NCBI RefSeq assembly: GCF_010725055.1
Contig: NZ_BJKB01000016.1
Span: forward strand, 52,761 to 116,760
Direction: 5' to 3'
Source of the DNA: Gelidibacter japonicus
GTDB lineage: Bacteria > Bacteroidota > Bacteroidia > Flavobacteriales > Flavobacteriaceae
Length of the DNA stretch: 64,000 bases
How positions within the stretch are numbered: the stretch's first letter is position 1; each line of letters opens with the position of its first letter. Below are positions 20,201 to 28,776 of this stretch, one piece after another. Under the pieces are notes generated by a model. The model saw nothing but the letters and a program-made list of their open reading frames with translations, ran no database searches and was not told the DNA's origin. Both the position numbers and the translations under genes were made by a program.

Positions 20201-20806
20201 CTATTCCAAATTGTGCATCTGTTTCAAGTATGTTAGTTTTTCACCAGAAAACAGACGCAGTTCTTCAAAGAAACTCGTAAACTCGGCTTCAAATTCATGA
20301 TAAAATTCCTTGAGCTCATTGGTGGCCTGATCCATCCCTGAGATATTGTTGGTTCGTCTATTCATACCGTTCAAAACATTTTGGATGCCTTCAATTTGCG
20401 CATAATTCAACAGCCAATTTCCCGCTATCATGTAAGGCACCATCTTTTGCATGCGCGCAGGTAAAAATTCGGCGTGTGTTTTCAATGATTCGTAAAAACG
20501 ATCCACATAAACATCTAGTGGAATTGAAGAGTAGTCTGCCCAGTTTTTGGCCAAAAAATGATCATATAAAATATCCACGATCACACCACTGTAATGGCTA
20601 TAGTTTTTGTGCAAGCGTTTGGTGCTTTTTCTTACGGTAGGGTGTGCATCAGTAAACGTATCAATTTCGCGATGGAGGAGAATGCCTATTTGAATTTCGA
20701 TGGGATACTTTTTGTAGCGTTTCCCTTTGATACCATCTGCCATGAAATTGCCAATGGTAATTAAATCGTTGTCTCCGGAAAGATAAATGTGGGCTAAAAA
20801 ATTCAT
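20201..20806 (-). CDS. Acyl carrier protein phosphodiesterase-like protein (AcpH / DUF479)
   Basis: A protein of 201 residues matching the AcpH family: MNFLAHIYLSG at the N-terminus, GNFMADGIKG, then LLHREIDTFTDAHP and VIVDILYDHFLAKNW, which hold the His/Asp metal ligands. Family members remove the 4'-phosphopantetheine arm from holo-ACP. It is cytosolic. It is encoded divergently from glmM with only 78 bp between, so the promoters are close together. The C-terminus is about the usual length. Confidence 0.88.
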   Translation of the reverse strand: MNFLAHIYLSGDNDLITIGNFMADGIKGKRYKKYPIEIQIGILLHREIDTFTDAHPTVRKSTKRLHKNYSHYSGVIVDILYDHFLAKNWADYSSIPLDVYVDRFYESLKTHAEFLPARMQKMVPYMIAGNWLLNYAQIEGIQNVLNGMNRRTNNISGMDQATNELKEFYHEFEAEFTSFFEELRLFSGEKLTYLKQMHNLE

Positions 20807-20853
20807 TGGTCTAATTTACGGAATTGCTTTTTAGATTTCCGATTTTGTAATTG

Positions 20854-20861
20854 TATATTTG
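20854..20861 (+). promoter_or_regulatory. Putative -7 box of glmM
   Basis: TATATTTG matches TAnnTTTG, 23 bp before the glmM ATG. The nearest TTG upstream is too far away (27 bp gap) to be a good -33 element. Confidence 0.5.
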
Positions 20862-20884
20862 TTTTTCATTTAAAAAATAAAGAT

Positions 20885-22273
20885 ATGACACTCATCAAAT
20901 CAATTTCAGGAATACGAGGCACTATTGGAGGTAAAGTAGGCGATAATTTGACGCCTATTGATGCTGTTAAATTTGCATCTGCTTATGGAATCTGGTTAAA
21001 GGAACAACGAAATAAAGAAAACTACCGCGTGGTGGTAGGGCGTGATGCACGGATTTCTGGTGAAATGATCCAGAACTTGGTGATGAATACCTTGGTGGGT
21101 CTGGGCATCCACGTTATCGATCTCGGATTGTCAACCACTCCAACGGTTGAGGTTGCCGTGCCAATGGAGCATGCCGATGGTGGCATAATTTTAACGGCCA
21201 GCCATAATCCAAAACAATGGAACGCCCTTAAGTTGCTAAATGCCAAAGGTGAGTTTTTGAATGCTGCTGAAGGGGCGCGGATTTTGGAAATAGCCGAAGC
21301 CGATCAAATGACTTTCGCAGAAGTGGATAATCTTGGGAAAATCACAAAAAATGAAGCTTATATGGACATCCATATTGACGAAGTTCTAAAAATGCCGTTG
21401 GTGAACAAAAAGGCGATTAAAGAGGCCAAATTTAAAGTGGTTGTAGATGGGGTCAATTCTTCTGGAGGCATTATTATCCCTTTATTATTGGAACGTTTGG
21501 GTGTGGAGGCCGTAAAATTGTATTGTGAACCTACAGGCCATTTTCCGCATAATCCAGAACCTTTAAAGGAGCATCTACAGGATTTATCGGCGATGGTTGT
21601 CAATGAGCAAGCGCATTTTGGTATTGCGGTAGATCCTGACGTTGACCGTTTGGCCTTTGTGGATGAAAATGGGGATATGTTTGGTGAGGAATATACTTTG
21701 GTTGCCTGTGCGGATTACGTGTTGAGCAAAACTCCAGGCAATACGGTAAGTAATATGAGTTCTACAAGAGCTTTAAGAGATATAACAGAAAAACATGGCG
21801 GTAGTTATGAGGCCAGTGCAGTGGGCGAGGTAAACGTCGTAGAATTGATGAAAAAAAACAATGCTATTATTGGTGGCGAAGGGAATGGCGGTATTATTTA
21901 TCCAGAGCTGCATTATGGCCGTGATGCGCTGGTTGGTGTCGCTTTGTTTTTAAGTCTGTTGGCAGAAAAAGGAATGACCACAAGTGCACTTAGAGGAACC
22001 TATCCAAACTATTTTATGGGTAAGAAAAAAATCGATTTATCACCAGGTTTGGATGTAGATGGGATTTTAAAAGCGATGGAAGAACGCTATAAAAACGAAA
22101 AACTAACGACTATTGACGGTGTTAAAATAGACTTTAGCGAAAGTTGGGTCCATTTACGCAAGAGTAATACGGAGCCAATTATCAGGATCTATACAGAAGC
22201 ACCCTCACAGGATGAAGCCGACGGTCTTGCGGATAAGATCATTTCCGAAATTAAAGCTGTCGCAAATATTTAG
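20885..22273 (+). CDS. glmM: Phosphoglucosamine mutase
   Basis: Converts glucosamine-6-phosphate to glucosamine-1-phosphate on the way to UDP-GlcNAc for peptidoglycan and LPS. 462 residues of the alpha-D-phosphohexomutase fold. The phosphoserine Ser106 lies in ILTASHNPKQWN, the metal loop in DPDVDRLAF, the sugar loop in GEGNGGIIYP and the phosphate-binding loop in RKSNTEPIIRIY. N-terminal SGIRGTIGG is typical of the Bacteroidota GlmM. The class V aminotransferase follows 26 bp later, suggesting co-transcription. Confidence 0.93.
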   Translation: MTLIKSISGIRGTIGGKVGDNLTPIDAVKFASAYGIWLKEQRNKENYRVVVGRDARISGEMIQNLVMNTLVGLGIHVIDLGLSTTPTVEVAVPMEHADGGIILTASHNPKQWNALKLLNAKGEFLNAAEGARILEIAEADQMTFAEVDNLGKITKNEAYMDIHIDEVLKMPLVNKKAIKEAKFKVVVDGVNSSGGIIIPLLLERLGVEAVKLYCEPTGHFPHNPEPLKEHLQDLSAMVVNEQAHFGIAVDPDVDRLAFVDENGDMFGEEYTLVACADYVLSKTPGNTVSNMSSTRALRDITEKHGGSYEASAVGEVNVVELMKKNNAIIGGEGNGGIIYPELHYGRDALVGVALFLSLLAEKGMTTSALRGTYPNYFMGKKKIDLSPGLDVDGILKAMEERYKNEKLTTIDGVKIDFSESWVHLRKSNTEPIIRIYTEAPSQDEADGLADKIISEIKAVANI

Positions 22274-22299
22274 TACCTTTACCGTGTAAATTTAATACC

Positions 22300-23805
22300 A
22301 TGATAACCACCGAAATATCCAATAAAAAAACTACCGAACTAGAACGTTACTTTCAACAGTTCAGGCAACATATTATTGGGATTGATCAAGAATTTTTGAC
22401 ACCTTATGGGAAGCAGAAAATCGTTTATACCGATTGGACAGCTTCCGGACGTTTATATAGACCTATTGAAGAGAAATTGATTAATGTATTTGGTCCGTAC
22501 GTGGCCAATACACATACCGAGACCACAGTTTCCGGGACGGCTATGACCAAGGCTTATCATAAGGCAAAACACATTATTAAAGAGCATGTAAATAGCAACG
22601 ATGATGATGTACTGATTTGTTGTGGTAGTGGCATGACCGAAGCTATTAATAAGTTTCAACGGATTTTGGGCTTGAAAGTGCCTGAAAACATGAGAAAGCA
22701 TACTATAGTTCCTGATGCCATGAAACCAGTGGTGTTTATCACCCATATGGAACATCATTCTAATCAAACCTCATGGTTGGAAACCATTGCAAAAGTTGAA
22801 GTCATCCCTCCAGGAGAAGATGGTTTGTTCTGCATGGAAAATTTCAAGACGCTTCTTGAACAGTATAAGGATCGTCCGATCAAAATAGCCTCGGTTGTAG
22901 GCGGCTCAAATGTGACAGGAATCCAAACACCGTATCACGATATTGCTAAAGTGATGCACCAAAATGGCGGGGTGTGTTTTGTTGATTTTGCCTGCTCAGC
23001 CCCTTATGTGGATATTGATATGCATCCAGAAGATGAAGAACAGGCATTGGATGCCATTTTCTTTTCACCGCACAAATTTATTGGAGGACCAGGCACATCT
23101 GGTGTCTTGATCTTCAACAAAAAACTGTATAAAAACATGATTCCTGATAGCCCGGGAGGTGGTACCGTAAGTTGGACCAATCCGTGGGGGGAACACAAGT
23201 ATATTGATAATATTGAAGATCGGGAAGATGGCGGAACACCAGGTTTCTTGCAAACCATTAAAACAGCCTTGGCCATTAAGCTCAAAGAACAAATGGGTGT
23301 GGATAAAATTTTGGAGCGAGAGCATGAAATTATTGAATATATTTTCGCTGAACTGAAACCTGTTGAAAACATCAATATTCTTGCCGGTCAGCATCAAGAT
23401 CGATTGGGAGTGATATCTTTCTATATTGATGATTTACATTATAATTTGGGTGTCAAAATATTAAACGATCGCTTTGGGATTCAAACACGTGGGGGATGCA
23501 GTTGTGCAGGTACTTATGGACACTTCTTACTGCATGTGGATATGGAGACTTCAAATGCCTTGACCCAAGAAATTTCTTTGGGTGAATTGACCCGTAAACC
23601 AGGTTGGATCCGAATGTCTATTCATCCGACCACGACTACTGAAGAAACAGTTTATGTTTGTGATAGTTTAAAAGAACTTGCCGAACACCATAAGGATTGG
23701 GCTAAGGAGTATCAGTATATTCCGGCAACCAACGAGTTTGTTCATAAATCGACTTTAGTGGAGGATAAGTATGAGCTTCCGGTGGATGATTGGTTTGAAA
23801 TGTGA
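22300..23805 (+). CDS. Aminotransferase class V-fold PLP enzyme (cysteine desulfurase-like)
   Basis: A protein of 501 residues with the NifS/Csd fold type I core. The PLP Lys is about residue 259 in FFSPHKFIGGPGTSGVL, VDFACSAPYVDIDMHP gives the cofactor Asp, and a Cys-rich loop GGCSCAGTYGHF lies near the usual catalytic Cys position of cysteine desulfurases. It is longer than IscS or SufS (about 400), and the long C-terminal tail is unassigned. It may transfer sulfur or act as a lyase on a cysteine-like substrate. It probably forms an operon with glmM. No Fe-S partner genes are nearby. Confidence 0.85.
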   Translation: MITTEISNKKTTELERYFQQFRQHIIGIDQEFLTPYGKQKIVYTDWTASGRLYRPIEEKLINVFGPYVANTHTETTVSGTAMTKAYHKAKHIIKEHVNSNDDDVLICCGSGMTEAINKFQRILGLKVPENMRKHTIVPDAMKPVVFITHMEHHSNQTSWLETIAKVEVIPPGEDGLFCMENFKTLLEQYKDRPIKIASVVGGSNVTGIQTPYHDIAKVMHQNGGVCFVDFACSAPYVDIDMHPEDEEQALDAIFFSPHKFIGGPGTSGVLIFNKKLYKNMIPDSPGGGTVSWTNPWGEHKYIDNIEDREDGGTPGFLQTIKTALAIKLKEQMGVDKILEREHEIIEYIFAELKPVENINILAGQHQDRLGVISFYIDDLHYNLGVKILNDRFGIQTRGGCSCAGTYGHFLLHVDMETSNALTQEISLGELTRKPGWIRMSIHPTTTTEETVYVCDSLKELAEHHKDWAKEYQYIPATNEFVHKSTLVEDKYELPVDDWFEM

Positions 23806-23811
23806 TTGATG

Positions 23812-23946
23812 GAACGCTGACCTGCCCGTCCGTTCAGGCGGGTAACGCGGATTGAACTGATTTCCACTGATTTTTTTAGATCACTATTTCACAAACCTGT
23901 CACAACGCTTAGCGTCTCCACGCCTCTGCGAGAAAACAGTTGCGAG
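23812..23946. repeat. Dispersed repeat block between two convergent genes
   Basis: Contains CCTGCCCGTCCGTTCAGGCGGG (partial palindrome) and words like those at 15.8-16.8 kb (CACAACGCTTAGCGTCTCCA, CCTCTGCGAGAAAACAG). It fills the gap between the convergent aminotransferase and acyltransferase genes. Confidence 0.45.
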
Positions 23947-23963
23947 AGGTTATTGCTAATGTT

Positions 23964-24854
23964 TTACTGAAATTCCGCAGGAACTTTATCTCTATGCTTC
24001 CAACGTCGGTGCGTCCACAGATAGTATTGTGGTGCCTCGTGGATTTGTTTCTCGACCTTTTTAGTAAACATGTCCGAAATCTCGTAATTCGGATACTCGT
24101 TTGGATCGTGCGCCAACATTTCAAACGTCGTCTCGTAATAACCGCGTTTAAGACGTTTGACTCTAAAGAAGACCACGGACATATCCAATCGTTTCGCCAA
24201 CATCTCCGCTCCGGTATGGATTGGGACTTTAATACCCATAAATTCATTCCAGTGATATGCTCTTTCTACCTGAGGGGATTGGTCCGAAACAAACCCGTTA
24301 ATCGTCAACTCGCCGTCTAACTTTGATTTGGTCAAAGTAGGAACCGTTTCTTTTGTAGTAATTAATGTGCTGTTGTATTTGGCACGGATCCGTTTTACCA
24401 AGCGGTCAAAATACTTATTGCTCAATCGGCTGTAAACTGCATATCCTTTATGCTCAAGGTAGGTTTGTAAAATAAAGATCCATTCCCAACTACCATAATG
24501 TCCACACATCAAAACAATGCTTCGGTTTTGCTTTCCCAGATCGGTAAGGAGTTCCACGTTTGTAAACTTCAAGCGTTTTCTCATGGATTCTTCAGAAATG
24601 GTCAAAGATTTAATCGCTTCAACCATCATATCACAAAAATGATGGTAAAATTTCTCGGTGATGTCGTTTATTTCAGTTTCTGGTTTCTCAGGAAAAACCA
24701 ATCTTAGATTATTCTGAACCACTTTTTTTCGATAGCCCACAAGTTTGTATATAATAATGTATAGTCCATCAGAAAGGGCATAGAGCAATCGAAATGGAAG
24801 GATTGATATCAGCCAAATAAGTGGATAAACTAAGATGTAGACGAGAAATTGCAT
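23964..24854 (-). CDS. Lysophospholipid / lipid A-type acyltransferase (LpxL/HtrB family)
   Basis: A protein of 296 residues starting with a hydrophobic stretch (FLVYILVYPLIWLISILPF) that anchors it in the inner membrane. The HX4E catalytic motif appears as CGHYGSWEW, followed later by DQSPQVERAYHW and PIHTGAEMLAKR as in late acyltransferases of lipid A biosynthesis. Length and motif fit LpxL/LpxM relatives, which transfer an acyl chain to lipid A or, in Bacteroidota, to related lipids. It is divergent from the rhomboid gene with 63 bp between. Confidence 0.9.
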   Translation of the reverse strand: MQFLVYILVYPLIWLISILPFRLLYALSDGLYIIIYKLVGYRKKVVQNNLRLVFPEKPETEINDITEKFYHHFCDMMVEAIKSLTISEESMRKRLKFTNVELLTDLGKQNRSIVLMCGHYGSWEWIFILQTYLEHKGYAVYSRLSNKYFDRLVKRIRAKYNSTLITTKETVPTLTKSKLDGELTINGFVSDQSPQVERAYHWNEFMGIKVPIHTGAEMLAKRLDMSVVFFRVKRLKRGYYETTFEMLAHDPNEYPNYEISDMFTKKVEKQIHEAPQYYLWTHRRWKHRDKVPAEFQ

Positions 24855-24878
24855 TTTTTAATATTAGATTTGCAGCTG

Positions 24879-24886
24879 CAAAGATA
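24879..24886 (-). promoter_or_regulatory. Putative -7 box of the acyltransferase gene
   Basis: Minus-strand TATCTTTG matches TAnnTTTG, 24 bp before the ATG. It lies back to back with the box of the divergent rhomboid gene. Confidence 0.45.
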
Positions 24887-24903
24887 TGCTTTAATATAAA
24901 TAA

Positions 24904-24911
24904 TACGTTTG
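24904..24911 (+). promoter_or_regulatory. Putative -7 box of the rhomboid gene
   Basis: TACGTTTG matches TAnnTTTG and ends 6 bp before the ATG at 24918, so the transcript would be nearly leaderless. A TTG start read at 24909 would lie inside this box, which argues against it. Confidence 0.45.
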
Positions 24912-24917
24912 GAGTTT

Positions 24918-25568
24918 ATGGGTAATTTAGATTTGGTGACCATTGTAGTCATTGTAGCAAATGTCATTCTATCATTTAAAGGATTTAGCGATCGTGGTTT
25001 TTTTGAACGCTATAAATTCAACGTTGGCGGAATTAGACGGGGCGAAAAAATTAGAGTTTTCAGTTCCGGTTTTTTGCATGTAGATACGATGCACCTTTTC
25101 TTCAATATGTTTACGCTGTATTTCTTTGCTCCAGTAGTGATTGCCTACTTAGGAACCGTACATTTTTTGATCATCTACATTGCCAGTTTAATTTTAGGTA
25201 ATCTGTTGTCTCTTTATTTCCACAAAGATGAATATCATTACAGTGCGGTAGGTGCCAGTGGTGCGGTTACGGGTGTATTGTATTCGGCAATTTTGTTGGA
25301 ACCATCCATGCAGTTGGGCATTATGTTCATTCCGTTACCAATTCCGGCCTACGTTTTTGGTATCTTATATTTGCTATATTCTATTTACGGAATGAAAAAT
25401 CAATTGGGCAATATTGGTCATGATGCACATTTTGGTGGCGCCATTGGTGGTTTTGTGGTTACATTGATCCTTATGCCTTCACTTTTTCAAACCGATTTAC
25501 TCATGGTTGGTCTGCTGGCCATTCCAATTGTCATTTTATTTGTGATGCACAAAACGGGGAAAATATAA
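24918..25568 (+). CDS. Rhomboid family intramembrane serine protease
   Basis: 216 residues from the ATG at 24918. A TTG three codons upstream is part of the promoter-like box and is not preferred. At least six hydrophobic helices. The catalytic dyad is Ser114 in GASGAVTG and His171 in GHDAHFGGAIGG. An early HVDTMHLFFNMFTLYFF corresponds to the helix 2 H/N region of rhomboids. It cleaves transmembrane substrates within the lipid bilayer; the substrate is unknown. Confidence 0.92.
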   Translation: MGNLDLVTIVVIVANVILSFKGFSDRGFFERYKFNVGGIRRGEKIRVFSSGFLHVDTMHLFFNMFTLYFFAPVVIAYLGTVHFLIIYIASLILGNLLSLYFHKDEYHYSAVGASGAVTGVLYSAILLEPSMQLGIMFIPLPIPAYVFGILYLLYSIYGMKNQLGNIGHDAHFGGAIGGFVVTLILMPSLFQTDLLMVGLLAIPIVILFVMHKTGKI

Positions 25569-25603
25569 TTGTTTCGTCCCTGAGAATTTCGTTTTTGAAC
25601 ACG

Positions 25604-26749
25604 CTATTTTAGAAGTTCTCCAATCTTGTCATCCAAAGCCTTGCCTCTAAGGTTTTTGGCTACAATTTGTCCGGACTCATCCAGAATATACGTCGCAGGA
25701 ATAGATCTTATATTATACAATTTCGCGATAGGATCATTAAAATAATTAAGGTTTGAGACGTGGTGCCAGGTCAGATTGTCGTCTTTGATTGCTTTTAACC
25801 ATCGATCTTTATGCCCCGGTCGGTCCAAAGAAACATTGATAATTTCCAGGCCTTTATCATGATATTTTTGAAATACTTTGACCACATTCGGGTTTTCCTT
25901 TCTACAAGGTCCGCACCAAGAGGCCCAAAAATCGATAATGGTTACCTTGCCTCTAATATCGCTTAGCGCAAGAAGGTTTCCCTCAGGAGTTGGTGCTGAA
26001 AAATCAGGAGCCACTTTACCAATATTTAGGGCGTTAAATTGCGCTATTTCCAGCTTTTTACCCTCCAATTGACTACCTATAGTCTTGCCATAATCTGACG
26101 ATTTAAGATCAGATGGCAACGCATTGAATTTCTTCTCAATAAAATCAAGATCGGTGTTAGGCGCTGCAATTAGCGACTCCAACAGCATTAACGAAAAATA
26201 ATTATCAGGATGTTCGTTTATAAACTTCTTCGGATAATCAGCTATTTGCTGATTGATTGCTTTAATTTGAGTAGCCATGCGGGCCATTGCAGACCTGTCT
26301 TCAGAATTCACGAAAGCTTTATTTTCTTCAAGTAAGCCATTGCGCTTCATGGTCAACTCTTGAATTTGACGTAGATACGTGGACAGCGCGTTGTTGGATT
26401 CTGAACCTGTTATCGTTGAATTCCCCAGTTGTTCTGGATCTACAGAAATGGTGTATTTTTTATTTTCAATAATCATCGGCAAACTACCTCTCACACTATT
26501 AATAGTCAAATGCCAAAGTTGTGGTGAATCTATTTCGCCTTTAATTGTGAATTTTTCATCTACGATAATGGCGGAATCCTGGATGATTTCACGTTGTTGG
26601 CTATCGACCGTTTTTAGATAGGCCCTGATTCCGTTAACAACTCCGGGAGCTGTTCCACTGATGGTATAACCGCCATTTTCATCCTTTGGATCCGATTTGC
26701 ATGAGATTACTAGTATGGAAAGGAGTAAAAGAAGAAGGACTTTTTTCAT
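25604..26749 (-). CDS. TlpA-like thioredoxin lipoprotein with DUF4369-like N-terminus
   Basis: A protein of 381 residues with a lipobox (LLSILVISC, Cys17). Residues 25-120 form a beta-rich DUF4369-type domain (TISGTAPGVVNGIRAYLK). A helical linker follows, and a C-terminal TlpA/AhpC-TSA thioredoxin fold starts near 245 with the redox pair WASWCGPCRKEN at about 276 and the cis-Pro loop RSIPATYILD. It is a membrane-anchored periplasmic thiol-disulfide oxidoreductase. It converges with the rhomboid gene on its right-hand neighbour's side and is divergent from mnmE. Confidence 0.92.
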   Translation of the reverse strand: MKKVLLLLLLSILVISCKSDPKDENGGYTISGTAPGVVNGIRAYLKTVDSQQREIIQDSAIIVDEKFTIKGEIDSPQLWHLTINSVRGSLPMIIENKKYTISVDPEQLGNSTITGSESNNALSTYLRQIQELTMKRNGLLEENKAFVNSEDRSAMARMATQIKAINQQIADYPKKFINEHPDNYFSLMLLESLIAAPNTDLDFIEKKFNALPSDLKSSDYGKTIGSQLEGKKLEIAQFNALNIGKVAPDFSAPTPEGNLLALSDIRGKVTIIDFWASWCGPCRKENPNVVKVFQKYHDKGLEIINVSLDRPGHKDRWLKAIKDDNLTWHHVSNLNYFNDPIAKLYNIRSIPATYILDESGQIVAKNLRGKALDDKIGELLK

Positions 26750-26866
26750 GGGGGTATATTTTTAAATGTTCGCTAATATAAGAAGATATATAGATTGCGA
26801 CGTTTAAGAGCGCACCATAAAGCTTAAGAAATTGAACATTTCCTCTTAAAGATGGCATATTTACGA

Positions 26867-26874
26867 TATTTTTG
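26867..26874 (+). promoter_or_regulatory. Putative -7 box of mnmE
   Basis: TATTTTTG matches TAnnTTTG and ends 18 bp before the mnmE ATG. A TTG read as a start at 26872 lies inside it. Confidence 0.4.
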
Positions 26875-26892
26875 CAGGAAAATGTTACAGTT

Positions 26893-28302
26893 ATGATTGC
26901 TAATGATACTATTGTGGCCTTGGCCACAGCTTCTGGAACTGGAGCCATTGCGGTGATCCGACTTTCTGGAAAAGATGCTATTGCGATTGGGTCTCGATTT
27001 TTCAGATCTGTTTCCGGTAAATCCTTATCGGAACAGAAATCCCATACGGTACATTTAGGTCATATTGTTGATCATCCCAGAGTTATTGATGAAGTTTTGG
27101 TGACCATTTTTAAGAATCCACATTCTTACACCGGGGAAGATGTGATTGAGATTTCTTGTCATGGAAGTCTTTATATCCAACAGGAAATCATTCAATTGTT
27201 CTTAAAGAATGGCTGCCGCATGGCCAATGCTGGAGAATATACTTTACGGGCATTTTTAAACGGAAAACTTGATTTGAGCCAGGCCGAGGCCGTGGCCGAT
27301 TTGATTGCCAGTGATAATGAAGCCTCCCATAAAATAGCCATGCAACAAATGCGCGGTGGGTTTAGCAATGAGATCAAACATCTGCGTGACGAACTGCTTA
27401 ATTTTGCCAGTTTGATTGAGCTCGAGCTCGATTTTGCGGAAGAGGATGTCGAATTTGCCAATCGTGATGAGTTTTATAACTTGGTGAACCGGATTATCCA
27501 TGTGTTAAAACGACTGATTGATTCTTTTTCGGTAGGGAATGTCATCAAAAATGGTATCCCCGTGGCCATTGTTGGCGAACCCAATGTTGGAAAATCGACT
27601 TTACTCAACGCGCTTTTAAATGAAGAACGTGCCATCGTTTCTGATATTGCTGGTACTACAAGAGATACGATTGAAGATGAAATGGTCATAGGTGGGATGA
27701 GCTTCCGATTTATTGATACGGCAGGGATCCGCGACACTGAAGATGTTGTCGAGAGTATTGGCATCAAGAAAACTTTTGAAAAGATTGAGCAAGCTCAAGT
27801 GGTGTTATTTCTAATTGGGAGTGGTCAGCTAGCCCAAGGCAATGAGGCGATCCGATCCTTTATCGTTGAAATTGAAAAAATAAAGAACCAGTTTCCGCAG
27901 AAGCAATTATTGGTCGTGCTTAATAAAATCGATCAGATTTCTGATACCGAGCTTGCCAATATTACCACGCATCTTGCGCCTCACACCTCACACCTTATCC
28001 CAATTTCTGCCAAAACCAGATTTGGCGTGGAGCAGTTGACCGATACCTTATTGAATCTTATCAATACGGGAGCACTCAGAAACAATGAAACCATCATCAC
28101 CAACACCAGACATTATGATGCGCTGCTGAAAGCCTTTGAAGAAATCCAAAAAGTAAAATACGGTTTGGATTCAGAACTCTCGGGCGATTTGCTGGCTATT
28201 GACATCCGTCAGGCGCTGTACCACTTTGGAGAGATCACAGGGGAGATCACGAATGATGATCTGTTGGGCAATATTTTTGCGAATTTTTGCATCGGGAAGT
28301 AA
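26893..28302 (+). CDS. mnmE: tRNA-modifying GTPase MnmE
   Basis: 469 residues from ATG 26893, which gives the standard MIANDTIVALATASGTGAIAV start; an upstream TTG falls in the promoter box. The N-terminal folate-binding domain is followed by a G domain inserted in a helical domain: GEPNVGKSTLLNALL (G1), DIAGTTRDT (G2), DTAGIRDT (G3), NKID (G4). It ends in FCIGK, whose Cys is used with MnmG to make 5-carboxymethylaminomethyluridine at the tRNA wobble base. The 3' end of this gene is a known integration site in other bacteria (SGI1 in Salmonella), and an accessory region begins right after the stop here. Confidence 0.96.
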   Translation: MIANDTIVALATASGTGAIAVIRLSGKDAIAIGSRFFRSVSGKSLSEQKSHTVHLGHIVDHPRVIDEVLVTIFKNPHSYTGEDVIEISCHGSLYIQQEIIQLFLKNGCRMANAGEYTLRAFLNGKLDLSQAEAVADLIASDNEASHKIAMQQMRGGFSNEIKHLRDELLNFASLIELELDFAEEDVEFANRDEFYNLVNRIIHVLKRLIDSFSVGNVIKNGIPVAIVGEPNVGKSTLLNALLNEERAIVSDIAGTTRDTIEDEMVIGGMSFRFIDTAGIRDTEDVVESIGIKKTFEKIEQAQVVLFLIGSGQLAQGNEAIRSFIVEIEKIKNQFPQKQLLVVLNKIDQISDTELANITTHLAPHTSHLIPISAKTRFGVEQLTDTLLNLINTGALRNNETIITNTRHYDALLKAFEEIQKVKYGLDSELSGDLLAIDIRQALYHFGEITGEITNDDLLGNIFANFCIGK

Positions 28303-28311
28303 AATTGGTTT
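28288..28311 (+). repeat. Putative left attachment site at the mnmE 3' end
   Basis: TGCATCGGGAAGTAAAATTG plus GTTT, spanning the last codons (C-I-G-K-stop) and nine bases beyond. It matches 32935-32958 at 21 of 24 positions. Confidence 0.7.
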
Positions 28312-28360
28312 CTTGATTTTTTTTGTTTTGCTTAAAATTAAAACCAATATAGTTTTATAA

Positions 28361-28558
28361 TTAGCAAAAGCGATTAAAGCCATTGTAGACTTTAAGACGA
28401 CGTACACGGATTGGAGTGATAGAGAAGATATCAAAGCCGAATTGAAGATGGATATCATCGTTAAATTGGCTGAATTTGGATATCCACCAGTTACGATGGA
28501 GGCCGTTTATAAAAAAGTATTGGAACAGGCTGAGAATTTTATGAGGAATAGGAGGTAG
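28361..28558 (+). pseudogene. hsdR: Remnant of a type I restriction HsdR C-terminus (copy 1)
   Basis: An open stretch of 65 codons ending in TAG, beginning right after an in-frame stop, so it has no start or body. The translation contains FKTTYTDWSDREDIKAELK, then GYPPVTMEAVYKKVLEQAEN. The pattern 'YPP...VYxxVLEQAExF' is the extreme C-terminus of HsdR subunits. Nothing of hsdM or hsdS is seen. It starts 59 bp after mnmE and converges with the Fic remnant. A second, more decayed copy lies at 30670-30827. Confidence 0.75.
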
Positions 28559-28776
28559 GTTGGATTTCGACTGAAAATATGGTACTATTTAAATTTCAGA
28601 TTTTATGAAGTTATAAGAACTTCCCAATCAAATCAATTTGCAAAAATCAATTTATAATTTTCTTCAATAGCAGCTATTTCAGGAGGTGATAGTTGCTTGA
28701 ATTCTTTTTCTTTGGCTCGATTTGAGAATGCGCCATTATTTTGTTCTAAGAACCTCACCAATAAGGCAACCATGTC
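28420..28776. repeat. Long direct repeat, copy 1 (hsdR end + Fic end)
   Basis: About 355 bp, closely similar to 30690-31045: it runs from the hsdR tail through the 75-bp spacer into the last 47 codons of the Fic gene. Similarity stops sharply after CCATGTC at 28776, where IS200-type sequence begins. Confidence 0.85.
28633..28776 (-). pseudogene. C-terminal fragment of a Fic family gene
   Basis: The last 47 residues (DMVALLVRFLEQNNGAFSNR onward, ending ENYKLIFAN) are nearly identical to the C-terminus of the intact Fic protein at 30902-32440. Differences include SPPEIAAIEE versus STAEIADIEE. Upstream of 28776 the frame continues into transposase sequence, so an 82-residue chimeric frame (28633-28881) is open but is unlikely to be a real protein. 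Confidence 0.8.
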
